The notes under the pieces: model-generated
What the model was told of the DNA's origin: nothing
Seen by the model: only the letters and a program-made list of their open reading frames with translations
Database searches by the model: none
Made by a program: the position numbers and the translations under genes
Part shown: piece after piece, positions 42,577 through 53,012 of the stretch
Position numbering within the stretch: position 1 is the first letter of the stretch
How the letters are laid out: each line of letters starts with the position of its first letter
NCBI RefSeq assembly: GCF_040954645.1
Contig: NC_092807.1
Location: 52,171,481-52,235,480, forward strand
Reading direction: 5' to 3'
Length of the DNA stretch: 64,000 nt
Source of the DNA: Diabrotica undecimpunctata
Lineage: Eukaryota; Arthropoda; Insecta; Coleoptera; Chrysomelidae

Positions 42577-45377
42577 ATGGCAAAGTCAGCGAAAAACAAT
42601 GAAAAAAAGAAAAGTATTCTTCGGGAAAGATCAAAAAATGCGATGCGTACGTTAAGAGAAAAAATAAAAAATAATTTACATGAAGAAGAAAAACGGAGGG
42701 CTAGAGAGCGATATAGAGCTAGAAAAGAAGCAGGTAAAGTAAAGAGAATTGATGAATTATCAGAACGAGAGCAAAGAAATATTAGAAAATGTTGGCGAGA
42801 AAAAAGTAAAAAATCATACTATGCAAAAATAGAAAGAGAAACACTTTCGGCTCAGCTTAATGAAATAATCCCATCATTTACATACAAACAAATAGTACGA
42901 AGAAATAGGGAAAGAATGAAAAAAGAAATAGAGCTTTTAAAAGCTAAATTAGAAAGGACATGTAAGAAGGTTTTAAAATACAAAAAAAGGTAGGTATTAT
43001 ATATCTATGAAATAATTTAAATCTTAACAAAAATAATAGAATCAATAAGTAAACATCATTTAAATTTCATAATTTCAATTACAAAGTTAGTAATATTAAA
43101 ATTAAAAAAAAATGTAAAATAATATTACCTTTTTTTTAGATATGAAAGATTAAAGAAAAAAGGTCCTGACACTCCAACTAAAAATGTTCGGGAAATGCTC
43201 ATTGGGCAGAAGGTTACTCCAGAAGTAAAACGGAAACTTGTAATTGGAGAAGTGCTTCAGCAGCAGGTAAAGGAAAACTACAAAGAACAAAGAACATTTA
43301 AGGACAAGCAAAGATTTGTTGTGAAGCAACATTGCAAAGCAAAAAAATATAGTTGTGAAAATTTGGTAAGATCAGTTAGTTCAAGAAGAATCGTAAAAAA
43401 TAAAAATTCTGGGCAAGTATTAAAAAGAAGAAGGTTATTGTTTTTAGGATTAAAGGAAGTTATCTCAAGCTTTTTTGAAAAAGATGAAGTAAGTCGGTTA
43501 TGCCTTGGCAAAAAGGACACTGTTATAAGAAAATTAAAAAGCAGAAACGGTACCTAAATGATTCCTTAAAAAATCTTTTTATTCTATTTAAGGCTAAGCA
43601 TCCTGAAGTTAAAGTGGGCTATTCTAGATTTTGTAGATTTCGACCTTTTTGGGTGTTGTTTCCCACAGAAAAAAGCAGAGAAACATGTCTTTGTATAATT
43701 CATGGGAATTTCACTTTACTTGTTACTAAATTAAAGTCATTGCATATCATAAATGCTGCTAATTCAACAGAAGTAGTGAAGGAAATATGTTGTGATGTTA
43801 ACAATGAAGAATGTTTAGGGCGTTTATGTTTAACATGTCGCAATAAAGAAATACAGTTCTTCAATGTTGATGACAGCATAATAATTTATAAAAAATGGCT
43901 TTCAAAAAAAGTGAAATTATTGTTAAGGGCGAGAAAAAAATGTGTAAAAAGACAATAAAGGAAGAAGTTGAGAGCACAAAAGAAAATATTGTAAGCATCT
44001 TTAAAGAAAAACTGCCCTATTTTTTAAAACACTAACTTAACATTAAACACCAATATAAATGTATCGACACAATTAAGAATAGCCTAAAGGAAAATGAGGT
44101 TTTTATACACCTGGACTTCTCTGAAAATTATATATGTAAATATGGACGAGAAATCCAATCTGCTCATTTTGGTGGTTCCAAACCACAGATAAGTTTGCAC
44201 ACTGTAATGGTTTATACCCAAAACAAAAAAAGTCCAATGTTTACATTTTCCGAGAATCTTCGTCACGATCCTTTTGCTATATGTGCCCATTTGACACCCA
44301 TTGCAGAATATGTAAAAACCTTAATTTCCAGTATATCTATGGTACATTTCTTGAGTGATGGACCATCCACACAATATAAAAATTAAACTATGTTTTTTTT
44401 AATAGTGGCATATATTTCGAAGCTTTTTACCTATCAAGCTATAAGATGGCATTATAGTGAGTCTGGACATAGCAAAGGAGCACCAGATGGTATTGGGGAA
44501 TGTTTGAAAAGGACAGAAGATAGTTTAGTGGCCCAAGGAAAAGATTTAGACAACTTTAATAGTTTAATTAAAGAACTTCGAGAAAATTGTAAGGGGATTT
44601 TATGTAATACAGTTTCTAGTTTGGAAATTAAAAAAATTGAAAATGAAGTATCCACTTCAGATTTAAAAACATTTAAAGGTACAATGACTATAAGAGAAGT
44701 TGTTGGACAAAAGCCTCCTATAATTTACTAGAGGCAAGAACATTATCATGCTTGACATGTGGAGTTCAAGAATGTTGCCATTATAAAATTGGTACCATGG
44801 ACATCACACAGTTAAATCCGTCCCAAAATAAGAATGACCATCACCCACAGATGCAATCAAATAAATCTATCCTTTTTTATACTTTGTTTTTAACTTTAGA
44901 ATTGTTTCTTTTTGCTTTATTTTTTAAATTTTCTTAACACAACTTGTAGTATTACATGGTACATCTGGAAAACAAAATAAGAAAAAAGAAGTAAAGTTCA
45001 CACAACGAAAACAAGTTCAGTACAAAGATATATACTCATCAGACTCGGATAGTGATGAAATGACTCTAAATGAGTCTAAGACACCAAAAACAAAATATTC
45101 AATTAGACCAAAACTTAATAACTTTATTGTGGTTAAGTTATCTTCGAAAAAGTATAGTAAAAATTTTGTTGGACTGGTAATAAATATTGACAAAGACTAT
45201 AATTATACTGTAAAGTTTTTAAAAAAAATTCATAAATACAAATTTGTCTTTCCTGAAAAGGAAGATGTGTCTACCATTTCATTAGACGAAGTTGTTTGTA
45301 TTTTGACTTCACCTGATCTAAACAAACGGGAACAATATATTTTTAGTTCTTTGCCAAGTAATATTTATATTTCATAA
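42577..45377 (+). pseudogene. Spliced DDE-like transposase gene of the Sola-like element
   Basis: Exon 1 runs from ATG 42577 to 42989 (donor AG/GTAGGT); exon 2 starts at 43140 after TTTTTTTAG, joining as KYKKR-YERLKKKG. The first 140 residues are extremely basic (RRARERYRARKEAGKVKR, EREQRNIRKCWREKSKK). Next come VSRLCLGKKDTV, QKRYLNDSLKNLF, CRFRPFWVLFP, a Cys-rich GRLCLTCRNKE, then DDE-like boxes: HLDFSENYICKYG, AHFGG, HFLSDGPSTQYKN, and WHYSESGHSKGAPDGIG. The spacing is roughly D-82-D-32-E. A CLTCGVQECC motif follows. After another intron (acceptor near 44949) comes a C-terminal domain from 44950. Lesions: one-base losses near 43525 and 43930, stops near 44034 and 44386, a frameshift near 44730. 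It recalls an uncharacterised protein family repeated in many invertebrate genomes. Confidence 0.72.
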
Positions 45378-45483
45378 GTGTTTCTGTTTTTACAATATTA
45401 TTATACAATTTCACATTGCATTTTTATAACTAAGAATACAATTTTTATTTTCAAACTTGTTATTTTAATATAGATTCCTATTT

Positions 45484-45520
45484 TCTCACTTTTGTTAATT
45501 ACTATCTCACTTGCGTTAAC
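45484..45520 (+). repeat. Subterminal repeats, right side
   Basis: TCTCACTTTTGTTAATT and TCTCACTTGCGTTAAC occur in tandem, same orientation as the left-side copies. Confidence 0.8.
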
Positions 45521-45670
45521 AAACAAATTATAAAATCTAAAAATTTAAGAAATATAAAAATGTTTAAGCTTTACCTGTTATTAGAGTATTAATATTTAGA
45601 TCTTCTGGTTCTATGAAGGTCTTTCATAGTTGGCTTTTTAAATTTTTAACAATTAATTTTTTTAAAATTG

Positions 45671-45698
45671 AAAATGTACATTTTAATAGCAATGACCC
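45671..45698 (-). repeat. Right TIR of the Sola-like element
   Basis: AAAATGTACATTTTAATAGC followed by AATGACCC; the reverse complement matches the left TIR at 25 of 28 positions. ATAA follows. Confidence 0.9.
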
Positions 45699-46196
45699 AT
45701 AAGTAATGATCTATGTCTCCGTCTATTCCTCTCAGGCTTCTTACGTCTATGATATTGTTCCCATGACGGGCATCTACAATGATGTGGTCAATTTAGTTGC
45801 GCGTTAAATGGTCGTTTGGGACTTAGGTTTGCTTATGGATGTCTTCATGCGGAAACATGGTTGACTTTATTAGCATATTATTAGCTGCTGCAGTTTCTGT
45901 CTTAAGCCATTGTCGTTGGATATATTGTGGAGGCTGTGTTTACCTATTGTGGGGTATAGGCTAGGCTCTTTGCCTATTTTAGCATTAAAGTCCCCGCAGA
46001 GTATGCGCATATCTTGTTTGGGCATCGTATCTATCTCTCTTTCTAGGGCATCGTAGAAGTCATCCTTGATATCTTCATCCTTATCTTCCGTTGGTGCATG
46101 CGCAAAGATAATCGAAATTTTCGTGCATTGACTATCACTTAAATATTTCGGTATACTCACATTTCAATTACCTCCAAGCAATTCGCGTCGAGACAC
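45699..46196 (-). pseudogene. RTE-like LINE, endonuclease part (split from 39632-41663)
   Basis: The minus strand reads KISIIFAHAPTEDKDEDIKD, FYDALEREIDTMPKQDMRIL, CGDFNAKIGKE (AP-endonuclease core), NGLRQKLQQLIIC, a decayed stretch, and IDHIIVDARHGNNIIDVRSL ending GIDGDIDHYL at the transposon insertion. The ATAA TSD connects this to the reverse transcriptase part on the other side. The start of the LINE is missing. Confidence 0.82.
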
Positions 46197-47449
46197 GATC
46201 GTCCTCAACTTATTTCTTTATTCTGTCTTATTTTTGGTAACTTTGTGCCAGTTTGGTCTAGTCTAGGTCTAGAAAAAATACTAAAAATGAAAATAGTGGT
46301 AAATGGTATGATACATTATGTTCCTACTTCTTTCTTTTATTATTTTTTGGAATAGAGACCTTGCAAATTATCCTGAAAGCTTTCAACTTTTATCTTTGTG
46401 GTGTATTCTGCTTTTTTAATTGTATCAGATATATGTGTTTTAATTCGGATTTTGCAGAGTACATTCAAGACTTAAGAAAGTAACTTTTTGCTCAACTAAA
46501 TAAAATCTACCGTATATTTCTGTTCTCTAGTATTTTAAAACCTATATTTGCATTGTTCTCTGTAAGGGGAAAAGATAATAATTTGTATTTTACGTGTGCT
46601 TTAACAGTTTATCGGAAGATCTCCGTTTACATTTCTGATATTTTCAAAATATCTTTTTTTTTATCCACGGTACTATGTCATCGCTAATACGGGCATTAAA
46701 ATTATCCATAGTGATCATATATTCATTTTTTGGAGTGTTAGTTTAGTAATAGTTAGTAGTTTAGTAGTTTTTTGTTGATGTATTCCAGTTGCTTGTCGCC
46801 AATCTCCGATGATTAAGAAGATTGTTTTTGTAATTTAGAGGTATTCGTAGAAGCTTCCTCTTATATTGAGATCTCAGAGTTGTTTTTAGGTGAGTAGATC
46901 GCTCTCACATTCAGAGGTTTCATATTCGTATACTTGGTATATAAATTAGAAAATAACGTCCAATATTCTACAATAAAAAAACAGTTCCAATATCTACCTT
47001 CTTGGGTGCATAATGTGAACACTGGAAAAAGTTCTCCCATTTTAACGTGTTTTATTGTCCTCGTGAATTAGTGTTGTCCTTCTCCTTCTGTTGTTAAGTG
47101 TTTTTTTTGTTTTAAATTTAATGTTATAATCTTAAACAAACGACCCAACGACAGAAAAATATTAATGTGTGCGTTTATATTTTATATTCAACGTCTTAGT
47201 GCTATGCGACTATAGTTCCTAAAGTAGAAGGTATTTACTTTGTATAAATAATTGATATTACGGTTTGGTTTAAAGCAACTGTTGCTATTAACAAGTCCTC
47301 ACAGACACTTCGTCTAAGTAATAGCAACCATAGTGGAGTCTTATGTGGCCTTGTGATAAATTCCTTTCAACTTAAACTTCATAGTTTTTTAATATCAAAT
47401 ATGTAACTTAAAGTTAATCAAACTACATTTTAAGGGTTTTTACCCACAT
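46197..47449. other. Mostly empty; possible LINE endonuclease scrap
   Basis: On the minus strand at about 46640-46900 the words MDNFNARISDDIVPWIKKK resemble a LINE endonuclease GDFNAKIG box, heavily decayed. Elsewhere AT-rich without signal. Confidence 0.35.
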
Positions 47450-48060
47450 ATTACCACCATACAACAAACAGACACTTACAAATATCTGGGACACGAGATC
47501 AAAATAAACAGAGACAATCAAACAAATGAAATACAGAGGCGAATAGGCCTGACATGGGCAGCATTTGGCAAACTAAGCCATATTCTAAAAAGTTCAATTC
47601 CCATGTGTCTCAAGCGAAAAGTTTATAACCAATGTGTTTTGCCTGTACAAACTTATGGAGCAGAGACTTTAACACTCACGCAGAAATCTGCGAATAAACT
47701 AAGAGTTACACAACGAGCCATGGAACGTGCAATGCTAAATGTGAGCCTCCGAGACCACATAACAAACCGACAAATCAGGCAAAGATCAGGAGTTCAAGAC
47801 ATCATCGAAAGAACCACGAGACTTAAGTAGAACTGGGCAGGACACTTAGCCAGAACACAAGATGGACGATGGACAAGACGAATTATGGAATGGAGGCCCA
47901 GAAATTATAAAAGAAGCCGAGGACGACCACCGACTAGATGGACCGACGACATAAAAAGAGTAGCGGGAAACTGGCTACAAGCGGCCCAGTGTAGAGAACA
48001 CTGGAAAGAACTGAGGGAGGCCTATGTCCAGCAGTGGACGGGATTGGCTGATTGATGATG
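47450..48060 (+). pseudogene. LINE ORF2 3'-terminal fragment
   Basis: One frame reads TDTYKYLGHEIKINRDNQTN, RRIGLTWAAFGKLSHIL, CVLPVQTYGAETLTLTQKS, LRVTQRAMERAMLNVSLRDH, then after a stop NWAGHLARTQDGRWTRRIME, RSRGRPPTRWTDDIKRVAG and AAQCREHWKELREAYVQQW. It ends in a TGATGATGATGATGAC tail, as in RTE-type LINEs. The 5' part is missing. Confidence 0.85.
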
Positions 48061-48106
48061 ATGATGACCCACATATTTAGTGGCTTCAAACATGTACCAG
48101 AAAGCA

Positions 48107-48132
48107 CTGATGATGGAATAGTTATTCCGAAA
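48107..48132 (+). ncRNA. Hammerhead-ribozyme-like core
   Basis: CTGATGA (48107-48113) is followed by GGAAT-AGTT-ATTCC, a perfect 5-bp stem with 4-base loop, and then GAAA (48129-48132). This is the order of the hammerhead core: CUGANGA box, stem II, GAAA. Then come AACGTTTTG and GTGATG. Stem III and stem I pairing are weak by eye. Penelope-like elements are known to carry hammerhead motifs, and a Penelope fragment lies 600 bases downstream. Confidence 0.45.
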
Positions 48133-48224
48133 ACGTTTTGTGATGTAGCTCGATAGGGTTTTTATTATTATACCTTTTATAAAGGAAATTTTTTATATAA
48201 AAATTTTTTGTTACAATTTATCTA

Positions 48225-48660
48225 GCTGATTTCTTGGATGCCAACTATGCAAATGATTCTTTAGATGGGACATTCTATACAAGGTTTTGTTTTATGCAAT
48301 CTGGTTCAGCTATAGCTTAGGAGAGTAGAAAATAAAAACATGTTGCCCTATTGAGCGTTGAATCTAAATATATGGGAATTACAGAAGCTTCAAGAGAAGC
48401 CATATATTGGAGAAACTTGTTTGTTGAGTTGATAGGAAATTTGTATTATATAGCACTATTCAATGATAATCAGAGTACGCAAAAGTCGGTAAACCCTACT
48501 TTTCACAAGAGATTCAAACATATCAATGTGCGATATCATTTCATTAGAGAAGCCATTGCTAAGAATTTAGTGAAAATTGAGTATTTGCAGACAACTGATA
48601 TGCCCACTTATATTGTGCTTGGAAGAAAAACACTTATTAACATCTGTTTTATTAAAAAAT
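48225..48660 (+). pseudogene. Ty1/copia RNase H fragment
   Basis: The sequence reads DFLDANYANDSLDGTFYTRF, then SVESKYMGITEASREAIYWR, LFNDNQSTQKSVNPTFHKRF, KHINVRYHFIREAIAKNLVK and EYLQTTDMPTYIVLGRK. These are the end of copia-type RNase H (AEAEY-like, DNQSA, HKRTKHIDVRYHFI-like). Nothing of the rest of the copia element is seen nearby. Confidence 0.88.
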
Positions 48661-48689
48661 GATTTTCCTTTGTCGTTTATAAATATGTA

Positions 48690-49613
48690 ATTTTCAAGAC
48701 TAGACCGAATAGAATACAACAACTTAGAACTGAACAAAGGATTATCAGAAAAACTGAAAATGATAAGAAATAAATTCAACATTTCAACAACATTCAAAAC
48801 AACAAACACATTGAGATTTATTTTATCTAAAACTAAGCCTAACAATGAACAAGAAAGAACGAAGAATTGTATTTATAGAATACCTTGTGAATGCGATCAT
48901 TTTTATTTAGGTGAAACATCAAGACCATTCAATGTTAGAATAAGTGAACATCAATCTTTATTAAAAATAGAGAAATTGATAGATCTCGAATATGTAAACA
49001 CGGATTGGAAAATGAATATAGGGTTCATTTGAACGATTTAAGTATAGTCCTAAAAGAAACAGATGATAAAAACAAAAAAATCAAAGGAGCAGCTCTAATT
49101 ATGGTAAATGAGACCAATTGCGTCGAAAATTCCTTGGCAGAGTGCAATAGGATCTGGTTACCCATATTAAAAGAGGAAATCAATAAAAAGAAAATACCGC
49201 TCTAAGTAAGTCTCTCATCGTTTATGTTTTTAAATAACATACATCTACAATCAGAGTTTGGTGTTTGTTGAGAGTAAACTAAATGTAAGACCAAATACTT
49301 ACCACGTCGGGATAGTCCCATAGATATTTTTCCTGGTTTTCCTCATGATTTACTATAGGACCACTAACATTAGAATTTTACTGTCAGCATTGCATGTGGT
49401 TGTCTTTTTAGAGACAAATCACATGCTATGATTTTTTTTTCTGACAGGTATTCTATGTTAAAGTTGATTTCATGTAATCGAATGAACTATTTTCCAATAA
49501 AGTCGTCCCAGTAATAAAACTCAAAAATATTGACAATATCATTTTAAAGTCATCTACTTTAAAATGTATTTTATATGTCTGAATTGTCAATATGAATGGG
49601 TCAGATAAAATTA
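48690..49613 (+). mobile_element. Penelope-like fragment with GIY-YIG and 3' repeat
   Basis: A GIY-YIG region, CIYRIPCECDHFYLGETSRP through VRISEHQSLLK (frame 48760-49032), continues after a shift as IVLKETDDKNKKIKGAALIM through CNRIWLPILKEEINKKK (to 49205). The segment 49375-49613 is a direct copy of the repeat arms at 29231-29483 and 29992-30240. The reverse transcriptase half is absent, so this is 5' truncated. Confidence 0.82.
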
Positions 49614-49823
49614 AATAAAATCATAGATATCGATCACAGTCTTTTATTAAATCTTGCCCAAGTATTTTCACTCTCAGAGCACCTTCGGGGGCATTTCGTA
49701 AAAAAAGTAGGCTATCCAGCACTTCGATGAATGTTATATACATTGAATAAATTTTGTTTAAATTTAGAAGCTCCATTGTGGGTGACAGCAGGAGAGAGAA
49801 GTGATTCTCTCTCCGTGACGCCG

Positions 49824-50600
49824 TTTCAGAGGAGTATGGCAACTAACTCTGTGACACTAACATGGCTATTAAACAATAAGGGTCGGTGATAGAAGAGGAA
49901 CATTAAGGGGTTGTATGTATTGTTTAATGACACATCATAAAAACTAAAAAAAAAATGTTCATAATATGAAAAAAAATGTTTGGGGTGAACCACCAGCGCC
50001 TCCCCTTAGGGGTATGAGAAATATATTACGACCTATTTTCAAACCTACCGAATATATATGAAAAATTGATTAAAAATCGGTCTAACCATTTCGGAGGAGT
50101 ATGGCACTATTAACTCTATGACACTAATATTGCAATTAAAAAAAACTGTTAGTAATAGAGGGGTGAAAATTAAGGGCTGTATATATTTTTTAATGCCACA
50201 TCACAAAAACAAAAAAAGAAAATATTTTGTTTAAAAAATAAGAAAATCTTTAAGGTAAATCACTCTTATCCCTTACGGGAATGAGAAATAGATAAAAATT
50301 TATTTTCCGACCTACAGAATACACAATTTCTTACCAATCGGTTCAGCCATTTCGGCTATTACGCTAATACGTCTTTTAAAAAAAGGGGTTAGTAATAGAG
50401 GGGTGAAAATTAAGGGCTGTGTGTATTTTTTAATGTCACATCATAAAGACATAAAAATAAAAAAAATTGTTTAAAAAATAAAAAAAATGTTGGGGTGAAT
50501 TACCTTTACCCCTTAGGGGTATGAAAAATAGATAACAACCTAGTCTCAGACCTACAGATTACACACGTAAAATTTCATAAAAATCGGTCCAGCCGTTTCG
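49824..50600 (+). repeat. Tandem array, three diverged units of 246-265 bp
   Basis: Units start with TTTC(A/G)GAGGAGTATGGC or a decayed form at 49824, 50089 and 50350, and the array stops at the next TTTCG (50596). Each unit has GGGGTGAA, TTTTTAATG(T/C)CACATCA, CCCTTA-GGG and AAATCGGT(C/T). No coding. Confidence 0.8.
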
Positions 50601-51558
50601 AAGAAGGAAGGTTTCACATAGCAACAACATGTGGTGTTCCCAAGACTTCGGTGATCGAACGAGAACCGGTATATTCAGTGCGATATGGCTGTTGCCCAAT
50701 TTATGCTATGAATACTGACATTTATTTTGTTAACCCTAGCTTTCTTTGTTATTCATAGTATGACGCCATCTATTAGTTATATTGCGATTTAAAATGAGAG
50801 AAAAAAGTCTTTCCATACAATTTTTTTTTTAATTATCTTTTACGTAGGTAAACTTTCTTCTGATAATAACAAACACAATAAAAAAAGAATTATCTAATTT
50901 GGTGCAGTCGTTAAGTGGTGCCCGTACAATCATTTAGTCGATTCATTTTTATTAATATAGATTATAACTGTAACTGTACTATATTTTATTATTTTGATTC
51001 CTTTTATAATTCAAATAAAATATTCTTAATTCTATCGTGATAACTAATTCGAATTTGAATATTCATCAATAATTTTAATAAAAATCAATACTACTTTTCT
51101 TATTAGAAATTGTAATCAGAAGATTAATTATGTATTTTCACAGTCCATTACTTAAGTAGAGCCTTGTCCTTTTTTCTAATTAGCTCTTTTTGTTATACAA
51201 TTAAGTAAGCAATTATTTACATTCATATCTTTTTTGGTATCATTAGATGAATGATTTGCGTCGTATATTTGATTGTATTCTCGTGATATACATTCAACTT
51301 ATACGTTGAATACAACAGCTTTGGATTTATCGTTGTAAAATACTGAATAAAGTAAGTTACTGCTAGTTTTTTCTGGTAGTATATTATTTTTTATTAGGTA
51401 TTTAAGTTCGTTTGGATACACCACGATTATTTTGATTAATTTTAACACATATTGTGTGTATTGTTTTATTTATTGTAGTACATAATATACTAAGTGACAT
51501 TAAAAGTGTTACACCCAGAAGGAATAATTACGTACCTACTTAATTTTTTGACAACAGA
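50601..51558. other. AT-rich intergenic region
   Basis: No coding signal. TATGACGCCATCTATTAG near 50760 and TTTTTATTAATATAGATT near 50948 look like ends of dispersed repeats. Confidence 0.5.
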
Positions 51559-52590
51559 ATGACTATATTTAAAACATGCTATGATAACAATACCAATGAA
51601 AAATTTGAATTCTTTGATATGTTGGAACCACTAGAAATTAATATTCCTGTATATGATGAAAATTTGTTGATAAGTAAAAATATATTAAGCGCCTGCATAT
51701 CAAATCTGTCAGATTTTCTGGAAATATATACCGATGCATCAAAACAAAATAATGGTACGGGATGTGCATTCTATATACCCTCAACAAACGTTCAAGAAAA
51801 ATTCAAATTGAATAATAATACTTCCATTTTTTCTGCAGAAGCGATTGGTATTATTAAAGCCTGCGATTATGTCGAAAAAAACAAGTTAAAAAAAATACAT
51901 TTGTTGAGTGACTCCTTATCTGTTCTTAAATGCATCGCTAACCCAATTAATGTGATGGCTACTGATACAAATCCGTTTATTATAGAATTAAAAGCAAGAA
52001 TTCATAAATTAAAAAAAAGTCAATACGAATTAAAATTCACTTGGGTAAAAGCTCATATAGGACTTCGAGGCAATGAAGTTGCAGACTCCTTAGCCAAAGA
52101 AAGCGTTACAACTGGAGAGCATATCAACAACAATTTAGGTGGTCAGGAATATTTAATGATATCTAAGAGTAATTTTAAGGCAAAATGGGAATTGCATTGG
52201 AAAAACTATTGCTCTAATAACCTCACACGATATACCCTATTACATCCAAGTATTCCGACAGATTTGTGGCACCAAGAATTTGATTTTACAAGAAATGATA
52301 TTGTGACCATTTGTAGACTAAAATTCGGACATGCAAGCTTCCCTCAACACTTATATAAAATCGGTGTAGTCAACACCGAACTTTGTGAAACTTGCAATGT
52401 GGTTTGCGACTTAGATCACATTTTTTATGCTTGTAGTAAATTTGAAATACAAAGACAAGAACTTATTAATAGTTTATTATTGCAAAAATTATACCCCCCT
52501 TTCAATCTACTTTATTTGATATCATTAAATATGTACAAGGTATATAAAATTATTCTTAAGTTTATTAAAATGTGTAACTTAAAACTTTAG
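51559..52590 (+). CDS. RNase H ORF of a truncated LINE with borrowed start
   Basis: A 343-codon open frame from a true ATG. RNase H motifs: EIYTDASKQNNGTGCAFYI (first Asp), SIFSAEAIGIIKACDYV (Glu), HLLSDSLSVLKC (Asp), FTWVKAHIGLRGNEVADSLA (His and Asp). A C-terminal CCHC-like ELCETCNVVCDLDHIFYACS follows. This is the tail of an I/R1/Jockey-group ORF2; endonuclease and reverse transcriptase are absent. The left TSD copy lies at codons 10-13, so the first 13 codons (MTIFKTCYDNNTN) come from flanking DNA. The frame has stayed open over the whole length. Confidence 0.82.
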   Translation: MTIFKTCYDNNTNEKFEFFDMLEPLEINIPVYDENLLISKNILSACISNLSDFLEIYTDASKQNNGTGCAFYIPSTNVQEKFKLNNNTSIFSAEAIGIIKACDYVEKNKLKKIHLLSDSLSVLKCIANPINVMATDTNPFIIELKARIHKLKKSQYELKFTWVKAHIGLRGNEVADSLAKESVTTGEHINNNLGGQEYLMISKSNFKAKWELHWKNYCSNNLTRYTLLHPSIPTDLWHQEFDFTRNDIVTICRLKFGHASFPQHLYKIGVVNTELCETCNVVCDLDHIFYACSKFEIQRQELINSLLLQKLYPPFNLLYLISLNMYKVYKIILKFIKMCNLKL

Positions 52591-52864
52591 TGTAGGTGTT
52601 AAGCTCGTTACCTCTGTTGACTCGCCAAATATTTTACCTTTTTACCTATACTTTCCGTGGTCTACACTTTCTGTCTGTGAGTCACCTTGAATGACCCCTA
52701 GGTGCGAAAAGTAATCCTAGTTCCTCTCCCATCGTAGTCTTCTTTTAATTTCCAGAATTGTAGTGTATTTAGTTTAGTTAGAATAGGTTAATTTAAGTGA
52801 ATTTTATTACACATTTGCTGCTGGCTGGATGGGCACTTAGCCCGATTGCCAAAAAAAAAAAAAA
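51599..52864 (+). mobile_element. 5'-truncated LINE with poly-A and 13-bp TSD
   Basis: AACAATACCAATG occurs at 51586-51598 and 52865-52877. The right copy directly follows a poly-A tail (from 52851). The 3' UTR of about 260 bp ends TGGGCACTTAGCCCGATTGCC before the A run. Confidence 0.88.
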
Positions 52865-53012
52865 AACAATACCAATGTTTTATCTTTTCTACTTTTGTAA
52901 AAATAAAGTTTTGTCTTTAAATTTTTTTGTGAAGAGACCGATTTGTGAAAACCGGTTCGTATAGAAATTTTTAGTTATTATTCCTCAGTCTAATTGTATT
53001 CAGTGTAAGAAA

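Larger units (their letters stand above)
41664..45698 (+). mobile_element. Sola-like DNA transposon, 4035 bp, intact ends
   Basis: The ends GGGTCATTG...AAAATGTACATTTT (41664-41691 and reverse complement at 45671-45698) agree at 25 of 28 positions. ATAA flanks both sides (41660-41663, 45699-45702). The flanks are two halves of one LINE, which confirms the boundaries. Inside is a spliced gene with DDE-like motifs. A 4-bp TSD and large intron-bearing transposase fit the Sola superfamily as I recall it. The superfamily name is inference; the element boundaries are seen directly. Confidence 0.85.
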
